Positions 1 to 12,458 of a DNA stretch of 64,000 nt are shown here, piece after piece; position 1 is the first letter of the stretch, and every line of letters begins with the position of its first letter. The notes under the pieces were generated by a model. That model made no database searches. It saw nothing but the letters and a program-made list of their open reading frames with translations, and was not told where the DNA came from. Source of the stretch: Ectocarpus siliculosus (lineage: Eukaryota > Sar > Phaeophyceae > Ectocarpales > Ectocarpaceae); the NCBI GenBank assembly GCA_000310025.1, contig FN649727.1, forward strand, positions 5,784,537 to 5,848,536, in the 5' to 3' direction. Made by a program: the position numbers and the translations under genes.

Positions 1-205
1 GTGTTGCTGCTGTGACGGCAATTCCTTCTCGTTACACCTACATGGTTTGTTAATACTCTACTTGTCTTAACGGTCCCACTATGCTTTTGTTGTCGGCCCG
101 GTGTCATTGTTCCATTATCCATGTTTTTCAATCGGGTTGGCTTGGCGCGGTCAGTTGTTTTGTTTCATTGTCCGCCTTTTGCGTCGGCTGTGCTGCGTGC
201 GGCAG

Positions 206-376
206 GTTTGGGAAGCCAAGCGCGTGGTTGTGATGAAGCGAACCCTTGCCACTGGGTACGCCGGCGTGGACAACCCCGTCTTCTTCAAGCCCAACACGGA
301 CATGCTGCTCGGCGACGCCAAGGCCACGATAGAAGACCTCCTCGGCGAAGTCAAGGCGCACTACTCGCACAAATAA
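206..376 (+). CDS. NNT: NAD(P) transhydrogenase, C-terminal exon (partial gene)
   Basis: This is the last coding exon of a proton-translocating NAD(P) transhydrogenase, the membrane enzyme that couples hydride transfer between NADH and NADP+ to proton movement; in animals it is in the mitochondrial inner membrane. The exon opens after a ggcag acceptor at 201-205 and encodes 56 residues from [12 protein letters not shown] to KAHYSHK, ending at TAA 374-376. The segments [18 protein letters not shown] and [14 protein letters not shown] match the end of the NADP-binding domain III, and the match to the animal NNT C-terminus is close residue by residue. All upstream exons lie outside the window. 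It is convergent with IMP3. Family assignment is secure from the motif; the organelle is inferred from the family. Confidence 0.9.
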   Translation, partial: VWEAKRVVVMKRTLATGYAGVDNPVFFKPNTDMLLGDAKATIEDLLGEVKAHYSHK

Positions 377-3300
377 CCACGCGAAATGAAATCATTGTTT
401 TGTGAATAGATTTGGCCGCACGCACTGGCTGTGGTAAAAATGCGCCGGTGATTTTGAGTGATGGCTTATTTGCCGCGTGCTTGATCGGTGTTGGTCGATC
501 GAGCGGTCGATCTACTCGTTGCTGCTATGCCCTGACTTGTCTCTTGAGAATCCCAATCTGATCCAACCTGGTGGGTGCTTGTTTGTTCAGCTGTGCGGCC
601 ACCAAGCACACTCGAAATTGATGCTTTGCTGTCCCGTGTCTGTTGCTGAACTCACGGACTCACATTGGTGTTTGGAAGGCACTCAAACAAACCTGTCGTG
701 GTGTTGTTCCATGTGGTTCTATGAGTGCGCCCGAAAGGATGGTGATGGCCCCAGTTTGCGTAGGGGTACTTGAAACTGTAGGCAGCAGAACGGCGAAAGA
801 CCTCGTTTCATCAGTAATGACTGTTTTTTCTGTTGGGCTCGTTTTGTTATTTGGAGTTTTCGGGGGTGGCACGTTTGTTTCCGATCTGCTTGTTTTGTGG
901 AGGGTAATATCGTTGTGTTCGCCATAGACCCTGGAGGTGGTGTATCGTAGGAGCTATGTTTATGTTTACAAGTGTACACTACAATTTATGTGGAGATGGC
1001 CCGATCTGGGAGAGAGAGGAACGAGGATCTCTGCGATGGCTTGTTTGTACTTTTTTTAACGAGAGTGCTGAAAAATCATACGAAGTACTTTTTAATTTTT
1101 CCATGGGCATGGACTGCGGCGACGCAACGAATTGCCCACAGGGGAACTCCCAAGTACGCAGTATTGCTGGGCTGTGCCAACGCAGATTGGGCTGGACACG
1201 AGGGTTTTGTCTACCATGCGCCACCACCCCCAGCGAAATTAATTATATTTGCAGCATTTCGGATAAGGGAGGCCTGGAATGCACACGCGCGTATTCCTTT
1301 TATTTGTGGAGACCACCTTCATAAAGGTACAATCTCCCCAACGTCTGTCGAGGACGATCCCCTCTTCTCACAATGGCGTCGACGAAGAGATGTCAGAGTG
1401 TGTCGATCGCGCAGTCACGCGGATCATCCACTTCCATTTTGACGTTTCCCCCCTTTTCCGCATTTTTCCCGTCCCCGGGTAAGATTGGCCATCGGTGATC
1501 GGTCCTGTGGGAACAATGCTCCGTCCTCTCGAGGACGCGTGGTCAATGGTCTAACCGCTAAGGCATGCAAAACATGAGAGTACGCTCCCCCCCCCCGGGT
1601 AATGGTCAAACGACTACGGCATGCACGACTATGAGTACACCCCCCCCCCCCCGGGTAAGCTCGTTTACAAGAGCTTCTTTACCTACTTCCGGACTACTCA
1701 GGTACACGCGTTCGTATATACCGATGTGCACATAGTGCACCGGCTCGGAAGCATCATCAGCTGGCCGATCAGAGTATGCGTCTTGCGGGATTCGTCTTCG
1801 AGACTACACTGGTACTTCGAAGCTAGATTTTGTGACGAATTGCGACAGGTCGTCCTTCTCTTGTTGCTGGCACCTGATGCTGCTGTAGCAGGCACTTTCT
1901 CAGTGGCTTCTTTTCCAGGCTGCTCGGTACACCCCGAATCCCAATACTTCACGTCGTGTCGTGTTGACTTGGCCTTAACACTACGATACTGTCTCCGACA
2001 GTTCATTTCAATATATATCCTGTCATGTCCGGGAACGGTGGTTCCGTGATGACGAAACCCTCCTCACAAGCTGCGACATATTTTGTAATGTTTCAAGTCC
2101 CTTCCGATATCCCAAACGTAACCCGCCTCTTGACCAATGGGCGCGACCCTCTTGATGCAACAGGTGTCATCTTCTGGCTGTTCAACAAACCACACTGCAA
2201 CCTTGAACGAGAAGCATCCGATGCAAGCACATGGGGGGGCAGAGTCAGACGCGCACTGCAGAAACCAGCCCAACGCACCGAGAAAAGAACACCTTGTGGG
2301 GGTTCATCGTCCTGAATGTTCTACAACACGGAGTTGAACTGTACTTGTATGTACCAAGGAACAGAAGGGCAGCACGAGGAGTGCAAGAGAACAGTCTTGT
2401 ACAAGATCCCTCCTACGGAATGGGTTCTTGATTCTTGGGTGTTAGGATCATGGAGGCGACGAACGATAATAGGGAAACAAACCATTTGTGTCATGTCCAC
2501 TGCTACTCCTGTAGGCCCGGGCGTTTTTCGTTCATTTTGCGGGTTTCCCTTAAATGCTGTGTTGCCCTGTTTGAGAGGCTGTGTGTGTGACCTAAACAGC
2601 CTTGCGACAATTGAGGTTCGAACGTGATAAGAGGATGTGTGTGAACTGAACAGTCGCGAATTTTGAGGTCCGGGCGTGAGAGGTGATGAGCTGGCGAGAC
2701 CGGAGCCCTACCAGCAGCAGTAGCATCAGCAGTGGCCTAAAGAGGGACTGTCGTGGGCATGCACGTGCGTCATGTGTCGTTCGAATGCAAGTCAGGCCCA
2801 AAAAAGGAGCAACAGTTCGGGCGCCCATTCTCTCAGATTCTGTGTGGAAGTTATCACCTCTTCGCGTAGTGTTTCCCACGATGGGGTGTGTTTGTTGCAC
2901 AAACCAATGAACAAAGTTTACTGCGTTTCTCGCTCAGTCTTTCCAGTCGACAAAGACCGACAGCTGCTGAAAAACAGATGACGGGCTCTGCGAACACGTT
3001 TCACTGCCAACCATCAGCAGAGGCCGTCACTGTTCAAACATGAAGAGAAAGCACGCCATGAGCTGAATGATGCGAGCACAGACTGCTCAAGCTTGAATGC
3101 ACCGAGTCGTGTGGCATGGCCGGCTGTTGCTGTGCGAGATTGCAATAGAGGGTAGGGTTGCCTTGGAGTTCGTAGAGTGAACACTCATCTTCACACCCCA
3201 TTGCTCAAAAATGGCACCTGCGCATACATTGTCACTCCAGCACGAGCACGGATCACATGCTCAATATTTATCGGCCAAGTATGACCAGCACACCTGACGT

Positions 3301-3429
3301 TTATACCGGTGTGAAGAAACACTGCCACTTTGCGTGAATCAAACAATCACAACAGACATCACGTCACTCCTCAGTACATCAAATAATTCTTACAAGGCAG
3401 GCCCTGAAGAGCCAAAAGCAAATCCAACA
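377..3429. other. Tail-to-tail intergenic region (transhydrogenase / IMP3)
   Basis: About 3 kb between two convergent stop codons. I find no exon that I can tie to a family. It probably holds both 3' UTRs plus repeat debris. The repeat at 1480-1655 lies here. Stretches at 1698-2006 and 2064-2273 are open on the minus strand and could be a decayed mobile element, but I recognise no domain in them. Confidence 0.5.
1480..1655. repeat. Poly-C-ended dispersed repeat, two related units
   Basis: Two related units follow one another, each ending in a C-run followed by cgggtaa. The first (about 1484-1600) contains gatcggtcctgtggg, cctctcgaggacgcgtgg and ggcatgcaaaacatgag; an inverted copy lies at 23285-23410. 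The second (about 1604-1655) contains actacggcatgcacgactat then gagtac and a C-run; the same end closes the 600-bp repeats at 38773 and 45616. A shorter relative with ggcatgcaaaacacgagcac and a C-run is at 17236-17285. The shared terminus marks a repeat family of unknown class. Confidence 0.6.
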
Positions 3430-6015
3430 CTACCCCTCCCCCAGCAGATCGAAATCATCCACTTTGTCCTCGTATGTCTTGATGGCGCGCTTGATCTTTG
3501 AGCCATCCACCCAGGTCACAAAGTCTTCCATACTTCGGGTCACCAGAAACTGTGTGCGATGGCAAAAGCAAGGGGCAGCATTGAGGGCGTCCTGGTCAGT
3601 AACGGTGCCGTCCGACGGAGACAAGGGGGGGGGGCTCCACACAACAGGGTGCGCCCCTGGTTGATGAGCTTGAAACAACTCTGGTTGGTAGGAACCCTTT
3701 CCACCTTACCGTGGCCGAAAAAGCGCAGGTACCCTGCTGAGGTTACTTTCGCGCAGAAAGTATACCCTGAATTGTCGAGGAAGATGCAGAAACGAGATTC
3801 AAGACCACAATTCTGGCGGGAGCATTCGTCCATTCCACGAACGTGTTGCGGTTTTAGGCACAGTGCGGATTCCGAGCAGTCCGTTTGGAGGCAGGATGTG
3901 TTATAGTCAGGTTTGGACAATAAATAATATAAAACCGCGCACGTTGTGGAAAGCAGATGTGTTTCGCTCCTTCCCATGCAGTCCGGTTCAAGATTATCTC
4001 AACCCTGAGCACGGATCGCCACGCAAGTCAATTGATACCGACCGCTATGGTCAAGCCGGCCCGTGCACTCGACAGGAAGTCTTTCCCACTCACCGCTGGA
4101 TCCGTGACAGCGTGGGGACCCACCCTAACGTGCCCCTGCTCGATGTACGTCGTAGCCTCCGTGAGTGTTTCGGACATCTTGAGTCTCACCATCACCACCG
4201 GTAATCGTCGTCTGTAGGAGGAGAGCAAGCAACGAGCACGCGCGTATTTCGAGGAGGGATAAAACCATTGAGCAGCGCACTCCTTGCACCAAGATACAAG
4301 TTGCAAGAACTTCGCATCTTGTGCGTAGGAACTTTGTGCCGAATACATCCAAAATGTGAAAGTGTGTTATGTGAAGCAGACTCTCGTCAATCACAAGAGG
4401 CGTTGGGGGCAGGGAGAATGGCAGGCAGCAATATGCATCCAGGGGGGAGGGGGTTGCACGCGTGCCAGGGCAATACGCGCCACAAAAGCCAGTGGCGTGA
4501 GCCTCACGAGAGCGTCGTGGAGCCCTGTTGTAGGCATATCGATTCAGCCACGTCCTGTTCCGTCGAAGCAAGAAACCTCAGATTCCCAAGGTTCTCGTGC
4601 GGTGTCATGAAAAAACGTGGAGGATAAGGCATCGTGACGGACCCGCGTGTGCGTCAGCCGCGGACAAATCACCTGCTGTCGGCTATTGGCGCGTGGCTCT
4701 GCTTGGCTCGTTCTGCCCTAGTTAGAGTACATGATGTTTTCGTTCAGGTTGCGAAGCCGGAGGAAAAAAGATAGGCCGGTTGAGGACCTAATGGTGTCAC
4801 CTGCAGAAGGAAGACACGCTGGCTGTCTCCGTCTTAGCCAGACTTTTCTTCGTGTTGATGATCCCCATCGCAAACAGCTTTTCCAGCAGCTGTTCGGTCA
4901 TCTTTATCCGGAACTCGTCGCTCGCATCCAAGGTCTACCGGAACGGGGGTGTGCGGGAAAAATCAACTGAGGTCGTTGCATCTGGTGGTCAATCGCACCG
5001 AAACGCGAAGCACGCACACTGTGACCACGCCGAACGAAATCGTTGGGGCGAGGTGGCGGCGCGGCGAAAGCGGCCAAAACCCGACGAAGACCTTTCAATG
5101 CTCACTATAGTTTTTTCGTGTATTCTCAGCTCTTTACTGGCCATTACAATTGTACACGTCACGTCTTGCCGGGTTGGTAACACACAACGCCCGGCAGTTG
5201 TTTCGTCCCGCAATCTACCTTGAGTCTGGCTGTGAGCTTCGTGATGAGCCCAACGATTTTGTTGTACTTGACGTAGTCGTCTCTGTTCTGCACCAGATAT
5301 CTTCGAAGGACCTGCGACAACAAGCAAAGAGGGCAGTTGACAAAAAGGGGTAACCCCAACGGTTCAGGAACCACCGTACTATTGATTCCTGTACCGTGCC
5401 GTACACACGTCGTCCGATGCACCCTTCAGCAACAACGCAGAGAGACCGGGAGAGAGAGGGGAAGATACAAAGATGAAACGCAGACGCAAGAACGAGCAAT
5501 ATGCATGCACGCATGCACCCTTTGGTCTCAGACAGGCTCCTAGAACACAGATGTAGAGACAAGGAAGGACTGCCCACCCGAGACAGACCTCGAAAGAGTG
5601 CGACGTAGTTCTAAAAGTGAAGGTCCAGCTACACAGTACACGGCCTGAGATGCTTCGTTTCATGATAAAAACATGCACTGCTGTGATCTACGTAGATCTG
5701 GTTCCTCGGTTTGTGTTTCCTCCAGCTCTCTCCGCAAGGGCGAGGGGAAGCAAACTCCAACATGCCGAGAGTTTTGAGGGACAGTGGATACTGCGGTACT
5801 AGCAGAGCTTTGGTTTCAGCAGCCGTACCCGCTGGCTGCGGCAGCTGACAACAGGGACACGCCCGCACTTGGGGTGTTTGAGCAAACACAGGACTGTCAA
5901 TTTTCATCCGTTCCACCCTCCACACCTGAATCTCGCGGATGTTCTGGTCGCTCTTCCACTGCAAGAAGTCGACCTTCTTCAAGAGCTTCTGCTCATGGTA
6001 CTTCAGCTTCCTCAT
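3430..6015 (-). CDS. IMP3: IMP3, U3 small nucleolar ribonucleoprotein protein
   Basis: IMP3 binds U3 snoRNA and helps it pair with pre-rRNA during small-subunit processome assembly in the nucleolus. Five exons, read right to left: 6015-5926, 5311-5219, 4934-4801, 4211-4094, 3549-3430. All introns are GT...AG and the phases agree, giving 184 residues, the same length as human IMP3. The N-terminus [18 protein letters not shown], the middle [17 protein letters not shown], the S4 RNA-binding region [13 protein letters not shown] with [11 protein letters not shown], and the end [15 protein letters not shown] then DDFDLL all align to the family without gaps. The start is the ATG at 6015; a TTG two codons upstream extends the frame but is not needed. 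The introns contain unrelated open frames. The gene looks intact and functional. Confidence 0.93.
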
Positions 6016-8108
6016 ATTCAAGTGTGTTGAGCGCGAACCAGGTATTCTGTGCGATGGAGGTAGGTGGGTGGCTGCCTGTGGCTACCTCGAGGGGCTCCGC
6101 GGAAAGTATTCCACGATGCCTGCTTTCAATATACGGGACCCCCGAGAAGAGATCGAACTCCTTGATGCCGCTACACCACACACCACACCTCACCCCCAAC
6201 GCACCCCGAAGTGGATTGGAGAAGGTGAGAAAGCATCTAGTATGGTACAAGGTCAGTATCGGACCGGAGAAGCGGGGTATAAGATACAAGATCGGACTGC
6301 TATCCCCTCTATTCGCCCGCGGTGTATTGCCTGATTCCCTGTCAAGATCGCGGTCTCAATTCAAATGTTCCCCTGGCGCCGCACCGTTTCTAGAAGGCAC
6401 AGCGGGTTGGGGCATCCTTAGTTTGAGAAGAGGTTCGCATTTTCTCTTGGCACCGCGAAGGTCTTTGACCTGGACGAAGTGTCATCATGCCCATCTCCTT
6501 CCGAAGTTTCAATAGAGTCAATTTTCACATTCACCCCCGTTCTTCGACATGATGTGCGGGGCATCATCAGGCGCTGTCACCTGCCTCCCAACAGCAGGAC
6601 TTGTACAGCAGAAGATACCCTACAGCAGTCAGTTTAATCAAGGCCACACTGCTATGGCAGTACTCTCGCCCAGTCCCATTACTCCAAAAATGTGGCCTGC
6701 CTTTGCGTTCCGCACGATGGAAAGGCTACCCGCAAGTTGCCCCGCCAAACTCTGAACTCTTCGATCTTGCTTGGCAGAGTAGTCTAGCGAGTAGAGAGGG
6801 ATTGTAGTGTGATCGTACTTAAAGACGATGTGTCACTGTTACGTTTGTGCGCTAATGGCCAAACACAGCAGAACAAAACGCCCGTCTGGATACACCGCAA
6901 TAGTCCCATCGTTTGCCCATCTTCGTCGAATTTCATGTCGTCAGCGGTCACATCAAATACTAAATACGGCTCGAACAGGCCGCCAACAGACGTCTGCGGA
7001 GATCCCAATGATTGGGTTCGCATGGTGGTATTGCTATAGTCGACCATGGGTTTTATGTTTTATGACGTTGAAAGATAACTCGCACGCCACCGCACACCTT
7101 ACGAAATTGGTGCAAGAATCGAAACCTGCATGAAAGCTTCGTGAACAAAATGACAAAGCTCGCTCTCCCTGCCTCTCTGCCTGCATGTCCGGGGTGGATG
7201 ATGCAACGATAGAAACCGGATCACTAGATAGCTTGGAATGGACATGGACACGAGACAAGAGCTGGCGGAAGCCACCGCTTTGCTGGAGACAGCGAAGGTA
7301 TAGTTGAAGCAGTAGGAATGCGATGCAGCAGAAATGCATCACCCGTGTTTGGCTTGGAGTGAGAGACGAGGCATCGCGTTGTTCCCTGCCCTGCCGCCTG
7401 ACGAACATACGACGAGCAAGGCAAGGCAGTTTTGGATTCACGAGGGCACGTATTCTTCACGCCTTTAGAGATGCTATGGTGGCGGCCTACGGGCAACTGC
7501 GGCTCCCAGTCCAGTGCTTCCGGGGGCGTCTGCTGGCGCTCGAAGTATGTGCCCCTTGAGCAAGACAGTGGGCATGTTGATATGTACCCTCACACGACGT
7601 TGACCTCGTGTACCATTCAGTGTACCGATATGCAGACAGCGCGCGTCTTTGACGCTCAACGGAGGGCGGCTATTTGCTGCTGGTATAAGCTTTTTGCGCG
7701 AAACTGTACGCCTCTGGCAATTTCTTTCGTAAGGCTCAGCTAGGGTCGACCAGTCCTCGTTTGCGTAGCAAGATGCAACCGGCCGGTTGCCTTGACTCGT
7801 TGTTCTCGACCCTGGTTCTATGGTCCGAAATCCTTCCACCGGCGCACCTGTGCACCCAGGGCGGCGCTGTTGCGGCACGCACCCCAAACCAAACTCCCTC
7901 AACAACATGCAACAGTACATACTCTTAACCGGTCCGTGGGTTATGAAAGAGAGGTGCTTCGACCGCCTCGTATTTTTCGAGAGTCATTTTTTAACAGTAT
8001 GACTGCCCCCCCTCCCCCCCCCCCCCCGCCTCCCAAAGATTACGTTCCGATGCTAAATATCTGTTTCGGTTCACACTCGCTATTTTTCCCGCTCCCTCGC
8101 CCGAAAAG
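6016..8108. promoter_or_regulatory. Head-to-head region between IMP3 and CacyBP
   Basis: About 2.1 kb between the IMP3 start and the first CacyBP exon I can support. It must contain the IMP3 promoter and, somewhere, the CacyBP promoter and probably a short 5' exon that I could not locate. Open frames exist on both strands (for example minus 6784-7047 and minus 7474-7920) but none shows a domain I recognise. A run of about 14 C at 8015-8028 follows an ATG at 7999. Confidence 0.4.
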
Positions 8109-11100
8109 GGCCCAAGGGTTCGAAAAGCCCTCTCGGGTCTTGTCGCCTCGCTGCAGAGCACCGCGGCGGCAGAGCCAGCGGAAGCCGAGACCGACAGCAG
8201 CAGCAGCAGAACGGCGGCGGCTGCGGCAGCGGTGGCGGCCAGTGGTGATGGTGGTGGAGACGATGTCCCGGCGGCCTTGAGCGGGTCTCACTTGCCGGAG
8301 GCGGAGGGGCAAGCGGCAGCAGAAGCCGCAGGTGCTCCTGTTGTTCCTGCTACCAAGGTGGAGGGAGGCGTGCCTGCCCCGCCTCGTGCGCCCGAGAGAA
8401 AGTGAGACGGGAGGACGTGGCGCAGATCAGTCGCTGGGCTTGGCTTGGCTGACACTTGCCTTTGTATTGTATTGTACAGGGAGAGTTGACTCCCTGTTTT
8501 TTTGTTGCTGGTGGTGCCCACGTGCTTGGTAGTAGAAGATTGTTTGGGGAGGGGAGGCGGAGGCAGATGTGTACACGGTAAACCTTGTGACTAGGCACGG
8601 GGTGACGTGGCGTGGCGTGTTGCCTCACAACTCCGGGTGCTCGGCCTCTTTCCCGAGCGACCCCTCGCTTCCTGCGGCCCTGTTTCGTTGTCGCAATTGT
8701 TGTTTTGTTTTTTTCGCATCACCCACCTGGCGGGTATATACCACACCAGTTCTGCACCGCCTGGTTTTGGTGTATTCATGCCAAGAAAGTGGTATCGGTT
8801 GTGTGCTTCGTGTTAAACGTGCGCCGTTACATATCGTGGTGCTCGGGTGGTTTGACTTGCTCTCTGTCTGTCTCGCCCGACGAGAGGCGCCTTCGAAGAA
8901 AGAGGGCCGGACAGTTTTCTCAAGGGAGGATGCGCCAGCGTCCATACTGCCCGCGCGGTACTACACACGCATTTTATTGCGTGGGGGGTTGTTCTCGTCC
9001 CTGCTGTAAAGCACCAAACCGCTACATCCCGCCGGCGTACTACCGTGCCTGCCTCCCGTTGCAAAAACGAAAAACAAAAAACAACGTCAAGGTACGCGAC
9101 CGTCGAAAAGTTCGCCTGGGATCAGGGGAGCTTCAGCAGCCCGAAGGTGTCCGTCTATGTCCCGCTCGAGGGCGTCGGCGCGGCGAAAGAGCGTGTCTCG
9201 TGCTCCTTTACCTCCCGAGGGTTCGACCTCACGTGAGTAGTACATGGTCTGTTCGGCTGGCCTGTTTCCTATTGCCTAGATACCCTCCCCCATGTTACTT
9301 TGCTCTCCCTCCGCTGAGGGCACTGTGACCGCACACTGCACCGCGCCCGAAACCCCGTGAAGTGTCATCGAGCGAAGCGAGCTACGATGCCAGTATGTCT
9401 TACTACTCCAAAACCATTCCACCAACAACACACCAAACCCTGCTATGAATTTTTCTGTTACTTTGCTCTTCCTCCGCTGAGGGGTTGACCCGTGTGACGA
9501 TGACGATGGCTTTCTGAGGCCGTCCGATGGCGGGTTGGGATGTAAAAGACGCGTTGCTGCTGCTGTATCCGATGGACCGGGCGCGTATCTGCTGCCGAGT
9601 TTTTTCGGCGTTCCTCGTGGTTGACTTCATTGCTCACATGTGCTGCTGCTGCTAATGCTGCTGTCGCTGTTTTTGTTTTTGTCTGGACGTGTCTGCGTGT
9701 ATCAGGGTGAAGGATCTCAATGGCAAGAGCTACCGGCTGCTGCAGAACAACCTCGACAAGGACATCGTGCCAGGCGAAAGCAAGATCCTGGTGAAGAGAG
9801 ACAAAGTCATCGTCAAGCTGCAGAAGGTATACCGCTACGCCTACTAAGTTTGTCCTTGTCGAAGATGTGCATCAGTCGATCCACCCAACCTAGGAAACGT
9901 GCAAATCCCTCGCTATTACGGGCGTCAGTGAGGTTTATCCGGATCTGCACGTCGTTCGAAGATGTACGTCGCTTCACCTTATCGGCGGTACACAAATAAG
10001 CATTCGTGCAGGAGCAGTAATATGTTAATAAAACATTTCGTTGTACTGGTTGAGTGCTTATTGTTGGAGGTTGTATTGCTGTGGCGTGCTGATGTTGCTA
10101 GGAATAGCGTCAAATCAAGTTGTAAGTTTTTCTGGTGGGAACCCGTGTCTTTTTCCTCCCCCAGCGGTTCGGCAAGTTTGGCCGAAAGACACTCGTGAGC
10201 TTGAGAGTCGCGTGAAAAAGTGGTTCCGCCGAACACCAACGCAGGCGTAGTTCCTTACGTGATAAGTGGAGAAGGTTACCCAACAGGCCTATTATTTCGA
10301 TCAAGCTAGACCTAGAGTTCCAAGAGTGTGGCCGGGAGCTCACGATCGTGGACACGTGTCTGCCAACTCCAAGGTCCGACACGGTGACCGCAGCAGCTCT
10401 CGGGCAGTTGCACCTCGGAAAGCTCCTCGGATTCGGGGATGGATCTCTTGATGTTACCAGTTCTGTCTCCGGCGAACGTTCTCAAGTCTTGCAAGCACGA
10501 ACGTACCACCTTAAGAAAGAGGTGCATCCTGGCCCCCACGCCTGCACTGCTGTTTTGTCTCTCTCCTGTATTGTATTGTAGGTGAAGGGCGAGTACGGGA
10601 CCTACGACAACTGGGCCAACTTGGCGGCGAAGAAGGCCAAGAGAGTCGATCCCAAGGCTAACCCACAAGCAGGTGACAACACACAATTTTGGAACAAAGT
10701 ACAATTTTGGAACAATAGTTTGGAAACTCAAACCTCCAACGCAACCAATCTTTCTTTGATGTCGTATCGTCTGGGCTGCTCTAGACAAGACAAGACTCTT
10801 CGGAGAATTTTCGCTGTTTATCGCAACGAAAGTGGACGATGTGGACACATCATGTAGCACGAGGGGCTGACCTGTTGGAATCGATCGAAGCGTTGCTAAG
10901 TATAGGGCAACTCGATCTTTTGCCGTGTTCATGACATGCGAGGTTCGGCATGTAAAGGGTCAAGCAGCCAGTAGCAGGCAGAGATGGGCAAAGCGGTTGT
11001 TGGCGCCCCGACTCTCGAGCCAAACGGTAAAGCCTCCTCTTGTTTGTGTGGCAGTTTCGTACCGTTTTTTTTCGGAGAATCTCAGGTGTCCGTTTTCGGG

Positions 11101-12458
11101 ATGCGGCAAGTGGCAGCGATGAAACACCAGAGGGACTGAAGATCCTGAAACAAGCACGGGTAAACTTGCCAAGATATGCTCTAGATTTTTTTTGTCTGAG
11201 CAAACGCCGTTGCCTCTCCTCTCGCGTGTCGTGTGAAATAATCCGCAGGAATCATGGACATGATGAAGGACATGTACGACGACGGAGATGAGTCTACCAA
11301 GAAGCTCATCGGTGAGGGTGTGAGAGCTAGCAAGCGGGGTGTAGGGTCACGCGTGTAACTGTCATGTCATACCTTTCGAGCTATGAGCGGCGATGAGCTC
11401 TAGCAGAGTGACGACACCAGACGAGCACAGTTTTAGCTCGAGGTGCAATTTACACGCGCCGCAACTTGCAGAATTATTGCATCGCATTGGGAGTTCCACG
11501 GTCTTTATGGCGTTCTTTCTGGCATTCTCGCCCCGATGCTGGTCATGCCGCGTTGAAGTCGCTTGCTCCCTCGTCCCTGTCACACCCACGCCAACGGTAT
11601 CCCCCATCACGTCGCCCGGTGCACTGGATGCTTTCGCTCTGAGGCTGTCGGGCGAAGAGCAAAGCAAACGAAGGCTGAGCAACACCAACCAGAAACCCCC
11701 GTTTACATTGTGCAGCATGGTATGTTCAGCTGTCACGCACAGCAGGAAGAGGATGAGCAGGCTGCCATTGCCGTGGAGATTGGTACCAAACAGTCCGTCA
11801 GTCAAGGCAGTAGAAATTGGTCCTCTGTTGTCCACACAATTTTGTTGTTGACGCCGAACCGGACCTTGCCAAAAAGCTGCCCTACCCTATCCTCTCGTAC
11901 CACACCGTGTACCGAATTGTCGTCCCTTGTCCCGTACGCTGCACGGGTCCCCTTTGCCGTGCCCCCGTGGTGTCGGTCGACTTGTCCAACCGTCCGCCCC
12001 CAACAACAGGAGAGGCGATGTTGAAATCGCACCAGAACCGAGGCGCCCCACCGGGGTCCTCGTTCGACAAGCCCGACCCTTACGGCAGCGGCAGCAGCAG
12101 CAGCAGCGGCCTTGGCGGCCTTGGCGGCCTTGGAGGGGGGGGCGCCGGGAAATCATCGTCGCCCTTCGATGGACTCGGGGAGGGGCTCGGCGGCCTTGGA
12201 GGGGCAGGAGGGGGACTCGGCGGCAACTTGGGCAGCATGATGGACGACCTCAACATGGACCTGGACAAGGACACAGGGGACGGCGGCTGGGGGGCCGGCG
12301 GGAAAGACGACTTCGGCTTCGGGTCGGCGGTGCCCCCGCCGCAGGCGTCGTCTGAACCGGTGCCAGCCGCCGAAGAAGAGGGGGAGGAGGGCGGTGGCGT
12401 GGAAGAGGCAAAGGCGGAGAGATCTGGCGGTGGTGGTGACGCGGAGAGCTCGTCGTGA
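8109..12458 (+). CDS. CACYBP: Calcyclin-binding protein (CacyBP/SIP) homologue, CS and SGS domains
   Basis: CacyBP/SIP is a cytosolic/nuclear adaptor linking Siah-type E3 ligases and S100 proteins; its CS domain is Hsp20/p23-like. Exons: 8109-8401, 9092-9232, 9706-9826, 10582-10672, 11249-11311, 12010-12458, with matching phases. The first is Ala/Glu-rich. The CS domain runs from YATVEKFAWDQGSF through VKDLNGKSYRLLQNNLDK to VKRDKVIVKLQK. An SGS-like tail follows (YDNWANLAAKK, GIMDMMKDMYDDGD, TKKLIGEAMLKSHQNRG). The last exon then adds an unusual Gly/Ser-rich and acidic extension to TGA at 12458. In exon one the frame reads straight into TGA at 8403, but AA|gtgaga there is a good donor and joins in phase to the CS exon. 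The 5' end is unresolved: either an upstream exon is missing or the ATG at 7999 applies and the C-run length is miscounted. Confidence 0.8.

Noticed and set aside
1539-1600. Possible tRNA gene (ggtcaatggtctaaccgc)
   Set aside because: There is no B box or closing acceptor stem, and the sequence is part of a dispersed repeat.
3540-3977. 145-codon minus-strand frame with several cysteines
   Set aside because: It lies in IMP3 intron 4 and overlaps exon 5 out of frame. The S4 exons on each side splice in phase without it.
5784-6515. 243-codon plus-strand open frame
   Set aside because: It is antisense to IMP3 exon 1 and shows no domain. Moderate GC makes such frames likely by chance.
8109-8404. 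TGA at 8403 as the end of a separate gene
   Set aside because: The same position is a good splice donor (AA|gtgaga) that joins in phase to the CS-domain exon at 9092, making the stop intronic.
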